The translations under genes were made by a program, and so were the position numbers. From assembly GCA_033344815.1 (NCBI GenBank), contig JAWPMR010000001.1, positions 854,136 through 918,135 on the forward strand: a stretch of 64,000 nt of DNA. Reading direction: 5' to 3'. The stretch is from Paracoccaceae bacterium (GTDB taxonomy: Bacteria; Pseudomonadota; Alphaproteobacteria; Rhodobacterales; Rhodobacteraceae). Positions within the stretch are counted from its first letter, which is position 1; each line of letters starts with the position of its first letter. Below the pieces are notes generated by a model. It was not told where the DNA came from, made no database searches, and saw only the letters and a program-made list of their open reading frames with translations. Positions 44,646-53,741 of the stretch are shown here, piece by piece.

Positions 44646-46298
44646 TTAATCCTGTTTCACGGCCAGGCAGGCTTGCCATGGTCCCAGGTGCAGTTTGAAA
44701 TCGGCAGACGGGGTCGCCCCGCCCAGTTCATGTCCGATGGTGTGCCAGTCTCCCGGCGGCATGCCGTGTAGCGATGGCGAGTCCGACAGGTTGAACGCAC
44801 AAAACAACGTCTGGCCTTCATGCGTGCGGGTGAATTGCAGCACGTCGCCATAGGCAAAAACGCCGCCATGTTCACCTTTGACCAAGGCCGGGTGATCCTT
44901 GCGAAAGGCAATCGCACGTCGGTAATGGTGCAGGATCGCACCCGGTTCATTTTCCTGGGCGTGCACTGATCGGTTAAGGTGATCATGGCTGACGGGCAAC
45001 CATGGGAACCCTTCGGAAAAGCCGCCGTTCTGGTTGGACGTTTCCCAGACCATCGGCGTGCGGCATCCATCGCGGCCCTTGAATTCCGGCCAAAACGTGA
45101 TGCCATAAGGGTCCTGCAAGTCTTCAAAGGCGACATCGGCTTCGGGCAGGCCAAGTTCCTCCCCCTGATACAGGCACACCGACCCGCGCAGACACATGAT
45201 CAGCGTGGCGAAAAGACGTTGCGCTTGGGGTGAGAGATCCCACCGCGATGCGTGGCGCATCACATCATGATTGGAAAACGCCCAGCATGGCCAGCCATCC
45301 TCGGCCACACGGCCAAGTTCCTCAAAAACCTGTGCCACCCGCGCCGCGTCCAATTTGGTCTTGGCAAGGAACTCAAAGGCATAACACATATGCACCATTT
45401 CCGGCCCGCTGGTGTATTCACCCAACAACTCGAGCCCGCGCTGCGCATCCCCGACTTCGCCCACACAGGCCGCTGCCGGGTATTCATCCAACAACGCCCG
45501 GAAGCGCTTTAGGAATTCAATGTTTTCAGGCTGGTTCTTGGAGTGGATATGTTCCTGATGGTTGTAAGGGTTGACCGAGGGCGCGATATTGGCGTTACGC
45601 CGTTCCGGCGGCAAAGCGGGGTTGTCGCGCAAATCCTTGTCCGCAAAATAGAAATTGATCGTATCCAACCGGAACCCATCCACGCCGCGATCCAACCAGA
45701 ACCGCGTGGTCGCCAGAATGGCGTTTTGCACATCACCGTTGTGGAAATTCAGATCGGGCTGTTCGACCAGAAAGTTATGCAGGTAGTATTGCTCGCGCCC
45801 GGGGTGCCACTGCCAAGCGGGTCCGCCAAAAATCGACAGCCAGTTGTTGGGCGGCGTGCCATCGGGTTTCGGGTCAGCCCAGACGAACCAATCTGCCTTG
45901 GGGTTTGTGCGGTCCTTCTTGCTCTCCTGAAACCACGGGTGCTGATCCGAGGTGTGGCTTAGCACCAGATCAATCATCACTTTCAGCCCATGCTGATGGG
46001 CGGATTCCACCACGACATCGAAATCGGCCAATGACCCGAACATCGGATCAACGTCGCAATAGTCGCTGACATCATAGCCGAAATCCTTCATCGGCGACGT
46101 GAAAAACGGCGAGATCCAGATCGCATCAACACCCAACGACGCAATATAACTCATGCGATGTGAGATACCGATCAAATCACCGATGCCGTCTCCGTTGCTG
46201 TCCTGAAAACTGCGCGGGTAGATCTGATAAATGACGGCACCACGCCACCAGTCCTGATCAACCACGGGCAGATGCAAGTGATGTTCCATTTTGGTCAT
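44646..46298 (-). CDS. aglA: Alpha-glucosidase AglA (GH13)
   Basis: A 550-residue GH13 enzyme that cleaves imported alpha-glucosides (sucrose, maltose, trehalose-type sugars). Catalytic residues are the nucleophile Asp212 in 'DGFRLDTINF', general acid Glu280 in 'CVGEVGD' and Asp344 in 'FSNHDVMR'. Also visible are 'YQIYPRSFQDSNGDGIGDL' and 'GVDAIWISPFFTSPM'. There is no signal peptide, so it acts in the cytoplasm on sugars delivered by AglEFGK. It lies between the permease and ATPase genes of the same operon. Confidence 0.94.
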   Translation of the reverse strand: MTKMEHHLHLPVVDQDWWRGAVIYQIYPRSFQDSNGDGIGDLIGISHRMSYIASLGVDAIWISPFFTSPMKDFGYDVSDYCDVDPMFGSLADFDVVVESAHQHGLKVMIDLVLSHTSDQHPWFQESKKDRTNPKADWFVWADPKPDGTPPNNWLSIFGGPAWQWHPGREQYYLHNFLVEQPDLNFHNGDVQNAILATTRFWLDRGVDGFRLDTINFYFADKDLRDNPALPPERRNANIAPSVNPYNHQEHIHSKNQPENIEFLKRFRALLDEYPAAACVGEVGDAQRGLELLGEYTSGPEMVHMCYAFEFLAKTKLDAARVAQVFEELGRVAEDGWPCWAFSNHDVMRHASRWDLSPQAQRLFATLIMCLRGSVCLYQGEELGLPEADVAFEDLQDPYGITFWPEFKGRDGCRTPMVWETSNQNGGFSEGFPWLPVSHDHLNRSVHAQENEPGAILHHYRRAIAFRKDHPALVKGEHGGVFAYGDVLQFTRTHEGQTLFCAFNLSDSPSLHGMPPGDWHTIGHELGGATPSADFKLHLGPWQACLAVKQD

Positions 46299-46313
46299 GA
46301 AACGGGAACTTTC

Positions 46314-47438
46314 CTATTTGACGGAGCCGGCCAGCAGACCGCGCACCAGATAACGTTGCATTGTGAAAAACACGATGAGCGGCACCGCGATGGAGATAAA
46401 TGCCGCAGAGGCCAGAATACCCCAGTCGCCCCCACGTGAGCCCAAAAGGTCATCCGCGATCTTGACCGTCATCACCCAGCTTTCAGAGTTGGACGGCAGG
46501 AACACCTTGGCCACCAGCAGGTCGTTCCATGTCCACAGGAACTGAAAGATGGCGAAAGAGGCCAGTGCGGGAAAGCTCAGCGGCAACACGATCTTGGTGA
46601 AGACCTGAAAATCAGTGGCCCCGTCCACCTTGGCGGATTCAATGATATCGCGCGGCAGGCCGACCATGTAGTTTCGTAACAGGTATATCGCCAGTGGCAG
46701 CCCGAACCCGGTATGCGCCATCCAGATGCCAAGGAAACTCTGCCCGATGCCGATCTTGTTGTGGAACTGCAAAAGCGGCACGAGCGCCAGTTGCAAGGGC
46801 ACAACCAGCAAGCCGACCACCACGGCGATCAACAACCCCCTGCCCGCGAAATCCATCCACGCCAGCGCATAGGCCGCAAAAGCAGCAATCAGAATGGGGA
46901 TGATCGTCGCCGGGATCGTCACGGTCAGTGTGTTGATGAAGGCAATGTCCATGTTGTTGGAAAACAGGATGTTGCGATAATTCGAGAGCGAGAAATCAGG
47001 CGGCGTTGCAGTGGAATAATAAACACTCGGGTCGCGCTTGATTTCAGCAGGCGAGAAATAGCTGAAATCGCCGTTTTGTTGAACTGTCAGCGCGCGGTCA
47101 CGGGTGAGTTCAGCGGTTTCACCCGCAGCGGCAATCGTTGGGTTGGAACGTGCGCCGCCAAAACGGATCACTTCCGTATCACCGCCGCCAAAGATATTGC
47201 CTTCGATCACGAAGCCGCCATTGCCGGGTTTGGCCTCTTCAGCAGGGATTTTCGCCTGGAAATTCTGCTCGACTGCAAAAGGCGAAAGCCACCAGCCTGA
47301 CGCCGAAATCTGGTCCCGGTCGCGAAACGACGACACAAGCAAGCCAACGGTCGGGATCAGCCAGATCACCACGAGAAAGATCACCGACAGATTGACAGCC
47401 CAGCTGAGCGAAGATTTGGTACCTGCAATATTTTCCAT
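46314..47438 (-). CDS. aglG: ABC sugar permease AglG
   Basis: A 374-residue MalG-type permease. It has the EAA loop 'LPRDIIESAKVDGATDFQVFTKIVLPL' and about six transmembrane helices. A large hydrophilic insert (about residues 50-130) after the first helix ('FQAKIPAEEAKPGNGGFVIEGN...') makes it longer than MalG, as in rhizobial AglG. The start overlaps the aglF stop by 1 nt. Confidence 0.93.
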   Translation of the reverse strand: MENIAGTKSSLSWAVNLSVIFLVVIWLIPTVGLLVSSFRDRDQISASGWWLSPFAVEQNFQAKIPAEEAKPGNGGFVIEGNIFGGGDTEVIRFGGARSNPTIAAAGETAELTRDRALTVQQNGDFSYFSPAEIKRDPSVYYSTATPPDFSLSNYRNILFSNNMDIAFINTLTVTIPATIIPILIAAFAAYALAWMDFAGRGLLIAVVVGLLVVPLQLALVPLLQFHNKIGIGQSFLGIWMAHTGFGLPLAIYLLRNYMVGLPRDIIESAKVDGATDFQVFTKIVLPLSFPALASFAIFQFLWTWNDLLVAKVFLPSNSESWVMTVKIADDLLGSRGGDWGILASAAFISIAVPLIVFFTMQRYLVRGLLAGSVK

Positions 47439-48433
47439 TATCTCATCTCCGCACGGGCTTGACGAATGTTCCAGATCATCACGGGCAGCACGATGATCAT
47501 GATGACAAAGGCAACCGCGGTGGCGCGCCCATCATCGCGAAACATGTAAGACATCATGTAGCTGGGCAGAATTTCAGTGCCGAAATTGCCCCCTGTCATC
47601 GTGTAGACGATGTCGAAAACCTTGAGCACCAGAATGGTAATCGTCGTCCAGACCACCACAATGGTGCCCATGATCTGTGGCACCTTGATCTTGAAGAATA
47701 CCTGAAACGGGTTGGCCCCATCGATTATCGCGGCTTCGATGGTTTCCTCGGGAATTCCGCGCAGGGCAGCAGAGAGGATTACCATGGCAAAACCGGTCTG
47801 GATCCACACCAGAATGAACATCAGGAAAAAGTTGTTCCAGAAGCGCAGTTGCAAAACGTCGAGCGGCTCTGAGGCGCCAAACATGTCCCGGATCGCGTTG
47901 ATCAGACCGATGTCGGCATTGTTGGCGTAAACGAATTTCCAGATCAGCGACGCGCCCACAAAGGAAATCGCCATGGGCATGAAAATCAGAGACTTGGCGA
48001 TGTTGCCCCATTTCATCCGGTCGGTCAGCTGTGCCACCAGAAGGCCGAAGAACGTGGCGGAGGCCGGGACAACCAGCACCCAGAGGAAATTGTTGAAAAG
48101 CGCTGTCTGAAACCCGGTATCCGAGAACATGACGGAATAGTTGCCAAACCCGATGAACTCATCTCCGGAGCGGTTGTAAAGAGAGCGCCAGAAAGAGCCG
48201 ACAACCGGGTACACAAGATAGAGACCCAGAGCGGCCATCGCGGGAAACAGAAACAACCAGGGCCGCACAAGATTGGCGCGGTTGATGTTTTGCCCGGGAT
48301 TATCTGCACGCGGCGGAAAGATAACCTTGTCAAGAATGAGATTGGACAGAAAGAAGTATCCGACACATCCGCCGACACCCACGATAACTGTCACAATCCC
48401 CTGTAGCAGCGGTGACATGGCATTCCCTCCCAA
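47438..48433 (-). CDS. aglF: ABC sugar permease AglF
   Basis: A 331-residue MalF-type permease with six or more helices and the EAA loop 'IPEETIEAAIIDGANPFQVFFKIKVPQ'. The N-terminal 'GIVTVIVGVGGCVGYFFLSN' helix precedes the core. It pairs with AglG to form the membrane channel. It is separated from aglE by a 63-bp spacer that holds a strong hairpin. Confidence 0.93.
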   Translation of the reverse strand: MGGNAMSPLLQGIVTVIVGVGGCVGYFFLSNLILDKVIFPPRADNPGQNINRANLVRPWLFLFPAMAALGLYLVYPVVGSFWRSLYNRSGDEFIGFGNYSVMFSDTGFQTALFNNFLWVLVVPASATFFGLLVAQLTDRMKWGNIAKSLIFMPMAISFVGASLIWKFVYANNADIGLINAIRDMFGASEPLDVLQLRFWNNFFLMFILVWIQTGFAMVILSAALRGIPEETIEAAIIDGANPFQVFFKIKVPQIMGTIVVVWTTITILVLKVFDIVYTMTGGNFGTEILPSYMMSYMFRDDGRATAVAFVIMIIVLPVMIWNIRQARAEMR

Positions 48434-48452
48434 GATGCAGTTTCACGGTGGT

Positions 48453-48481
48453 GCGGTCCGGCAAATAGATTGCCGGACCGC
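48453..48481. repeat. 12-bp perfect hairpin between aglE and aglF
   Basis: GCGGTCCGGCAA (48453-48464) and TTGCCGGACCGC (48470-48481) form a perfect stem with a 5-nt loop. No T tract follows on the minus strand. The position, just after the binding-protein gene, fits an mRNA-stabilising or processing hairpin that raises AglE over the permeases. Confidence 0.7.
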
Positions 48482-48496
48482 CGTTTTGTGCTGGGG

Positions 48497-49888
48497 TTAC
48501 TGGATTGTGTCCCAGCGGTCTTGGATGCCTTTGGCGACCTCTTCTGCGCTGACGCCCGTGGTATAATCGACCATGCCTGTCCAGAACGCGCCCGCGCCGA
48601 TTTCGCCGGGCATCAGGTCTGATGCATCAAAGCGGAATGTCGTAGCGTTCAACAGAATTTCCCCCTGCGCTTTAAGACTTGGATCAGCATAGAGGTCTGC
48701 GTTTACACCCGCATGCGCTGTCAGGAAGCCGCCCTGTGCCATCCACAATTCATGTGCAATTGGCGTTTTCAGGAATTCCACAAAAGCATTTGTGGCCTCG
48801 GATGGATTGGTGATGGCAACAACGGTGCCCGCGCCCAAAACTGGCTTGCCGAGATCTTTCTCGGCATAGGCAGGAAAGTAGAAGAAATCGACATCGTCCC
48901 CGACGGCTGTGCCTTCCGGGAAGAATGCCGGGATGAAAGAAGCCTGACGGTGCATGTAGCACTTTGGCGGGATCGAAAAGAGGCCCGTTGGGCTGTCGCG
49001 GAAATCTGTATTGGCCACTGCTGATGCGCCGCCGTCGACATACGCGTCGTTGCGGGCGAAGGCACCGAATTCTTCGATTGCGGCAATCACCTTGGGATCG
49101 TTGAACTTCAGTTCATTCGCAACCCAGGCGTCATAGTCTTCCGGCGATTGCGTGCGCAGCATCATTTCCTCGACCCAGTCTGTCGCAGGCCACCCTGTGG
49201 CCGCACCGGAACCCAGACCGATACACCACGGTGTGCCGCCCTCTTCCACGATCTGGTCGGTCAACGCCTTGAGGTCTTCCATCGTTTCGGGAATGTCATA
49301 ACCCGCCTCGTCAAAGGCTTCGGGCGAGTACCACACCAGAGATTTCACATCGACGCGGTAGAAAATACCATACATCTGATCGGCGCCATCTGCATCCGCG
49401 TAGGTACCCAGATCGACCCAGGATTGCCCAGCGGCATAGTTATCCCGCACCCAATCTGCAGATCCATCCGCCAGCGGTGTCAACAACCCCTGGCTTGCCA
49501 TATCCGCAGCAAGGCCCGGTTGCGGGAAGACCGCGAGGTTTGGCGCAGAGCCGGAGCGGGCGGAAATCACGATGTCCTGCTCAAAGCTATCTGACCCGGA
49601 ATAATTCACCGACGCCCCTGTGGCGCTCGTGAAGTAAGAGAACGCGATATCCACCTTCTCTTTTTCGTTGCCCGTCCACGGTCCTGTGATCTCGACAGAC
49701 TGACCGCTCAGATCATATTTGTCGGCAAATGCTGTATAGCTGTCCCAGTTGAAATCACCTTCGCCTACAGCAAAAGGCTGATGCCCGTCTGCCTGCGCCA
49801 TACCTGCGCAAAGAGCCAGCGCTGCTGCGCCCGCGTAAAACCGTGCCTTCATTGTATCCTCCCGTTGCGGTGCCTGTTTCGGCACCAT
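48497..49888 (-). CDS. aglE: Alpha-glucoside-binding protein AglE
   Basis: A 463-residue periplasmic solute-binding protein of ABC family 1. The protein-like start is 'MKARFYAGAAALALCAGMAQA' (ATG about 49852), so the first 12 residues of the open frame may not be translated. A typical cluster-D sugar-binding layout is seen ('VEITGPWTGNEKEKVDIAFSYF', 'GSAPNLAVFPQPGLAADMASQGLL'), as is the C-terminal 'SAEEVAKGIQDRWDTIQ'. First gene of the agl operon and divergent from the LacI regulator. Confidence 0.92.
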   Translation of the reverse strand: MVPKQAPQREDTMKARFYAGAAALALCAGMAQADGHQPFAVGEGDFNWDSYTAFADKYDLSGQSVEITGPWTGNEKEKVDIAFSYFTSATGASVNYSGSDSFEQDIVISARSGSAPNLAVFPQPGLAADMASQGLLTPLADGSADWVRDNYAAGQSWVDLGTYADADGADQMYGIFYRVDVKSLVWYSPEAFDEAGYDIPETMEDLKALTDQIVEEGGTPWCIGLGSGAATGWPATDWVEEMMLRTQSPEDYDAWVANELKFNDPKVIAAIEEFGAFARNDAYVDGGASAVANTDFRDSPTGLFSIPPKCYMHRQASFIPAFFPEGTAVGDDVDFFYFPAYAEKDLGKPVLGAGTVVAITNPSEATNAFVEFLKTPIAHELWMAQGGFLTAHAGVNADLYADPSLKAQGEILLNATTFRFDASDLMPGEIGAGAFWTGMVDYTTGVSAEEVAKGIQDRWDTIQ

Positions 49889-49920
49889 AGTGCTTATTAT
49901 CTACGCGCAAAGAATCACCT

Positions 49921-49932
49921 CAAAGCGCTTTG
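49921..49932. promoter_or_regulatory. Candidate AglR (LacI) operator 1
   Basis: CAAAGCGCTTTG is a perfect 12-bp palindrome with the central CG typical of LacI-family operators. It is in the aglE/aglR divergent spacer, nearer to aglE. Confidence 0.55.
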
Positions 49933-50001
49933 GATGCCTTGAACGTGGCTGAACGCTGTATATCTGTCAACTCATGGTTCGGTTTCATTTGCGTTTTCAA
50001 G

Positions 50002-50018
50002 GCGCTAGATTTTAGCGC
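50002..50018. promoter_or_regulatory. Candidate AglR operator 2
   Basis: GCGCTA-GATTT-TAGCGC is an interrupted palindrome about 80 bp from operator 1, between it and the aglR start. It shares the GCGCT half-site core with operator 1. Confidence 0.4.
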
Positions 50019-50104
50019 TCCGACTTACACTGTTTGGCCTTTGACGAAAGCGATCCACCTGCATAGGCTGGCACGGTTGAGCACAGAAAAGACGTCCGGA
50101 TTTT

Positions 50105-51127
50105 ATGAACTTACGAGAATTGTCAAAACGGTTGAACCTGTCGCAAACGACGGTCAGCCGTGCCCTGAACGGGTATCCGGAAGTCAATGAAGCCACGCGA
50201 AAGCGCGTTGCTGATGCCGCAGCACTTTATAATTATCTTCCCAACGTGCGCGCCCAACGACTGGCAACGGGACGTTCCATGTCAATCGGACACATCATTC
50301 CGCTTTCAAAACAAAACGAGATGGTGAATATCGTCTTTGCCGATTTCATCACCGGCGCGGGTGAGGTCTACTCTCGGCATGGCTACAACATGACGCTTAC
50401 CGTTGTGCGCGATGAAGACGAGTTGAACACCTACCGCATTATGGCAGAACAGGGTGCGGTGGATGGCATTATAGTGCATTCTCCCACCCGTAATGATCCG
50501 CGCATCTCATTTCTGGCCGATCTGGATATCCCATTTCTGGTGCATGGGCGCGCGTCGGAGGTCCGTATCGAATATTCGTGGATGGACGTGAATAACAAGC
50601 GCGCCATCGAAAAAGGCACGCAATACCTGTTGGACCTCGGGCATGAACGCATCGGGTTTATCAACGGTCAGGAACATATGGATTTTGCGCAACGCCGCCG
50701 CGAGGGATATCTCGCAGCGTTTGCGGCACGCGACCTGAAACCGACTGAGGCGCGCATGCGTACGGGTGAGATGAGCGAGCCTTTTGGGCACGCCTCAACG
50801 CTTGAGATGCTGGACAGCGATGATCCCCCAACCGCATTTGTTGCTTCCTCCATCGTGCCCGCGTTGGGTATTCGTCGTGCCGTTGAGGAACGAGGGTTAC
50901 GCATGGGGCGGGATGTTTCAATCCTGTGTTTTGATGATGATATCTCCTATCTTCCCAATGGTTTGGATGCGCCGGTATTCACCGCGATGCGCTCTTCTGT
51001 GCGCGATGCCGGGCGTCGTTGCGCCGAGCTTTTGATGGAACAGATTTCCACGGCCTCGCGCGAGATCAGAACCGAACTTTGGGACGCAGAATTGGTGATC
51101 GGGCAGTCCACCGGCCCATGCCCTTGA
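50105..51127 (+). CDS. aglR: LacI-family regulator AglR
   Basis: A 340-residue LacI-type repressor. The HTH and hinge are in residues 1-60 ('MNLRELSKRLNLSQTTVSRALNGYPEVNEATRKRV', 'RLATGRSM'). A periplasmic-binding-protein-like sugar-sensing domain follows ('SIGHIIPLSKQNEMVNIVF', 'FVASSIVPALGIRRAVEE', 'SILCFDDDISYLPNGLDAPVFT'). It is divergent from aglEFGAK, the same context as rhizobial AglR, and is cotranscribed with the GH1 gene 10 bp downstream. Confidence 0.92.
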   Translation: MNLRELSKRLNLSQTTVSRALNGYPEVNEATRKRVADAAALYNYLPNVRAQRLATGRSMSIGHIIPLSKQNEMVNIVFADFITGAGEVYSRHGYNMTLTVVRDEDELNTYRIMAEQGAVDGIIVHSPTRNDPRISFLADLDIPFLVHGRASEVRIEYSWMDVNNKRAIEKGTQYLLDLGHERIGFINGQEHMDFAQRRREGYLAAFAARDLKPTEARMRTGEMSEPFGHASTLEMLDSDDPPTAFVASSIVPALGIRRAVEERGLRMGRDVSILCFDDDISYLPNGLDAPVFTAMRSSVRDAGRRCAELLMEQISTASREIRTELWDAELVIGQSTGPCP

Positions 51128-51137
51128 AGGACAAGAC

Positions 51138-52451
51138 ATGAATTTCAAACGATCAGACTTCCCACAAGATTTTCAATTCGCAGCCGCCACCTCGAGCTAT
51201 CAGATCGAGGGTCATAAATTTGGCGGTGCGGGCAAAACCCATTGGGACACCTTCGCCGCCACACCCGGGAATGTGGTGCGCGCAGAAAACGGCGATATCG
51301 CCTGTGATCACTATCACCGGATGGACGAAGACCTCGATCTGATGCAAGCGCTTGGGCTTGATGCGTACCGGTTTTCTACCAGCTGGGCGCGGGTTCTGCC
51401 GGAGGGGCGCGGTACGCCAAACCCTGAAGGGCTTGATTTTTATGACCGATTGGTGGATGGACTGCTGGCGCGCGGGTTGAACCCGATGGCGACGCTCTAT
51501 CACTGGGAACTTCCCGTGCCACTGGCGGATCTGGGCGGCTGGCGCAATCCGGACATTGCCCATTGGTTTGCTGATTTCGCCACTGTGATCATGGAACGGA
51601 TCGGGGATCGGGTGTTCAGCGTCGCGCCCATAAACGAGCCGTGGTGTGTTGGCTGGCTGTCGCATTTCATGGGACATCACGCGCCGGGCCTGCGCGACAT
51701 CCGCGCCACCGCCCATGCCATGCATCACGTGTTGACGGGACATGGTCGGGCCATTCAGGCAATGCGCGCGTTGGGTGTGAAAAACCTCGGAGCGGTGTGT
51801 AATTTTGAATACGCAAACCCCGTGGATGACAGCGCAGAGGCCGCATCGGCCTCACAGCTTTATGACGGCTACTACAACCGCTTCTTTTTGGGCGGTTTGT
51901 TCAAAGGCGCATATCCAGATGACGTCATGGCAGGACTTGGTCCTCATATGCCCAAGGGCTGGGAAGATGATTTCGATCTGATTGGGCAGCCTCTGGATTG
52001 GTGTGGGTTAAACTACTACACCTGCAAACGCATTGCACCCAATGATGGTCCCTGGCCTGCACATGACGAAGTTCCCGGCCCTTTGCCCAAAACACAGATG
52101 GGATGGGAAATTTACCCTGAGGGGCTGCATCATTTCCTGACCTGGGTACATGAGAATTACACGAAAGGCTTGCCGCTCTATGTTACCGAAAATGGCATGT
52201 CGAACCCGGATGAAATCGATGTGCCGGATACCGCACGGATTGATTACCTCAACGCCCATATTGCATCGGCACAACAGGCTATGGCAGAGGGCGTCCCGCT
52301 TGCGGGCTATACGTTCTGGTCGCTGATGGACAATTACGAATGGGCGCTGGGGTATGAAAAACGCTTTGGCCTGATTCATGTAGATTTTGAAACGCTGAAA
52401 CGCACACCCAAAGCCTCCTATCATGCCTTGGCAGCGGCGTTGAAACGGTAA
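51138..52451 (+). CDS. Beta-glucosidase (GH1)
   Basis: A 437-residue GH1 enzyme. The acid/base Glu is in 'APINEPWCVG' (about residue 165) and the nucleophile Glu in 'YVTENGMSNP' (about 350). Further family signatures are 'FAAATSSYQIEG', 'DAYRFSTSWARVLPEG' and 'FWSLMDNYEWALGYEKRFGL'. It has no signal peptide and so is cytoplasmic. Clustering with aglR suggests it widens the substrate range of the agl system to beta-linked sugars. It ends 3 bp from the convergent peroxidase gene. Confidence 0.95.
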   Translation: MNFKRSDFPQDFQFAAATSSYQIEGHKFGGAGKTHWDTFAATPGNVVRAENGDIACDHYHRMDEDLDLMQALGLDAYRFSTSWARVLPEGRGTPNPEGLDFYDRLVDGLLARGLNPMATLYHWELPVPLADLGGWRNPDIAHWFADFATVIMERIGDRVFSVAPINEPWCVGWLSHFMGHHAPGLRDIRATAHAMHHVLTGHGRAIQAMRALGVKNLGAVCNFEYANPVDDSAEAASASQLYDGYYNRFFLGGLFKGAYPDDVMAGLGPHMPKGWEDDFDLIGQPLDWCGLNYYTCKRIAPNDGPWPAHDEVPGPLPKTQMGWEIYPEGLHHFLTWVHENYTKGLPLYVTENGMSNPDEIDVPDTARIDYLNAHIASAQQAMAEGVPLAGYTFWSLMDNYEWALGYEKRFGLIHVDFETLKRTPKASYHALAAALKR

Positions 52452-52454
52452 GTT

Positions 52455-53735
52455 TCAGGGTTTGAACCACGCGGGCACGCCAAACGGTGGCGTATGGAGC
52501 GTGGTCCCAGTGAGGCTTTTCAGAAACGCGACGATCTGCGCGATTTCCGCGTCTTCCAGTGTTTGCGATTTTACCTTGACCGCCTGCGCTTGGCGCGCCA
52601 TTTCGCGTGCATCCGATTGAATTATGAAATCGGTTGCGGCCAACCACGGAACGGCGGGTAGGTTTGCGTCTTGCCTGTGCCATGCCGCGCGCGCCGACTG
52701 TGGATCAAGGTGATGACGCACCATGCTTCCCAAAGTGGGATAGGCCCCGTTGTGCCCATAGGGCGCGGTCAAGGCCACATTGCGCAACATCGGTGTTCGA
52801 AACGCATAGGCGTCCGCAATCCGATTGCTTTCGCCCATACGACCCACATCGCGCGCATAAGGGTCAAAAAGGCGCGTGCGGCCCGGGCCAAAGGCAGGCA
52901 AGCCAAGCGCGTGGAATCTCTGATCCGACATTAACGGCCCGGAATGGCAGCTGTTGCAACCTGCTTTGCCATAAAACAGATCCATTCCTGCCTTTTGCGG
53001 ATCTGTGAGTGCGTCGGATTTCCCCGCAAGGTATTGATCAAACGGGCTGTCGATACTGGTCCACTCAATTGCCATAAAAGCAGCCAGCGCATTGGCAATC
53101 TCAACGATTGTTACCTCCTCGGAGGTTTCAATATGATCGAAAGCTTCCACAAAACGCGCGCCGTAATCACCATCGGTCCGCACCCGTTTCGCCAATATCG
53201 GCCAAGCCCCATCAATTCGGTCGTGCACAGCCCCGATGATTTCGTTTTCACCGGGATTGCCTGCCATCTCGAATTGTGCGGTCAGCGGAAACAGAGCTTG
53301 CGCGGCCAGCAGAGAATTCAGACCATCAGGCAACCATTCCTCGGCGGGAGAATTGAAGCCATTACCAAAAATCTCCGATGTGCTGAGGCGCCCGTCATGA
53401 AACATCACGTGCAGATCACGCGCGCCAAGGTTCCATAGCCCGGGCGCATTGCGCGGAATGCGTTTGGCAATGCGCGACAGGCCCGTGCCGGGGGTGCGAT
53501 CCGGACCCAGGCCGCTGCCCCCCTCCCCGATACCCAGTGACAACCCGTCTCCGGTGCCAAAATCAGGATGATGGCAATGCGCACAGGTAATATTCCGGTT
53601 GCCCGACAAGATCGGATCGTAGAACAAGGACTGGCCCAGAGCCGCCTGTTTGTGATCAAATTCGAGAAAATCCGCTTGCGACAGGGGCCGCGGTAGATCA
53701 CCCGCCGTAGCTGCGAACGCAAAACAGGAGACCAA
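52455..53735 (-). CDS. Di-haem cytochrome-c peroxidase / MauG-like protein
   Basis: A protein of about 426 residues with two c-type haem sites: 'CAHCH' (about residue 56) and 'CNSCH' (about residue 245). The distal region reads 'TPMLRNVALTAPYGHNGAYPTLGSMVRHH'. This is the bacterial CcpA/MauG fold acting in the periplasm on peroxide or as an oxidase. The start is uncertain: TTG 53735 gives a short export signal ('VSCFAFAATAG'). The open frame runs on to 54167 but lies antisense to the Sel1 gene there and has no ATG before it. Confidence 0.85.
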   Translation of the reverse strand: MVSCFAFAATAGDLPRPLSQADFLEFDHKQAALGQSLFYDPILSGNRNITCAHCHHPDFGTGDGLSLGIGEGGSGLGPDRTPGTGLSRIAKRIPRNAPGLWNLGARDLHVMFHDGRLSTSEIFGNGFNSPAEEWLPDGLNSLLAAQALFPLTAQFEMAGNPGENEIIGAVHDRIDGAWPILAKRVRTDGDYGARFVEAFDHIETSEEVTIVEIANALAAFMAIEWTSIDSPFDQYLAGKSDALTDPQKAGMDLFYGKAGCNSCHSGPLMSDQRFHALGLPAFGPGRTRLFDPYARDVGRMGESNRIADAYAFRTPMLRNVALTAPYGHNGAYPTLGSMVRHHLDPQSARAAWHRQDANLPAVPWLAATDFIIQSDAREMARQAQAVKVKSQTLEDAEIAQIVAFLKSLTGTTLHTPPFGVPAWFKP

Positions 53736-53741
53736 AACCCA

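Noticed and set aside
44646-46298. AglA as the sulfoquinovosidase for the monooxygenase pathway
   Set aside because: It is a GH13 alpha-glucosidase inside a standard agl operon; known sulfoquinovosidases belong to other glycoside hydrolase families.
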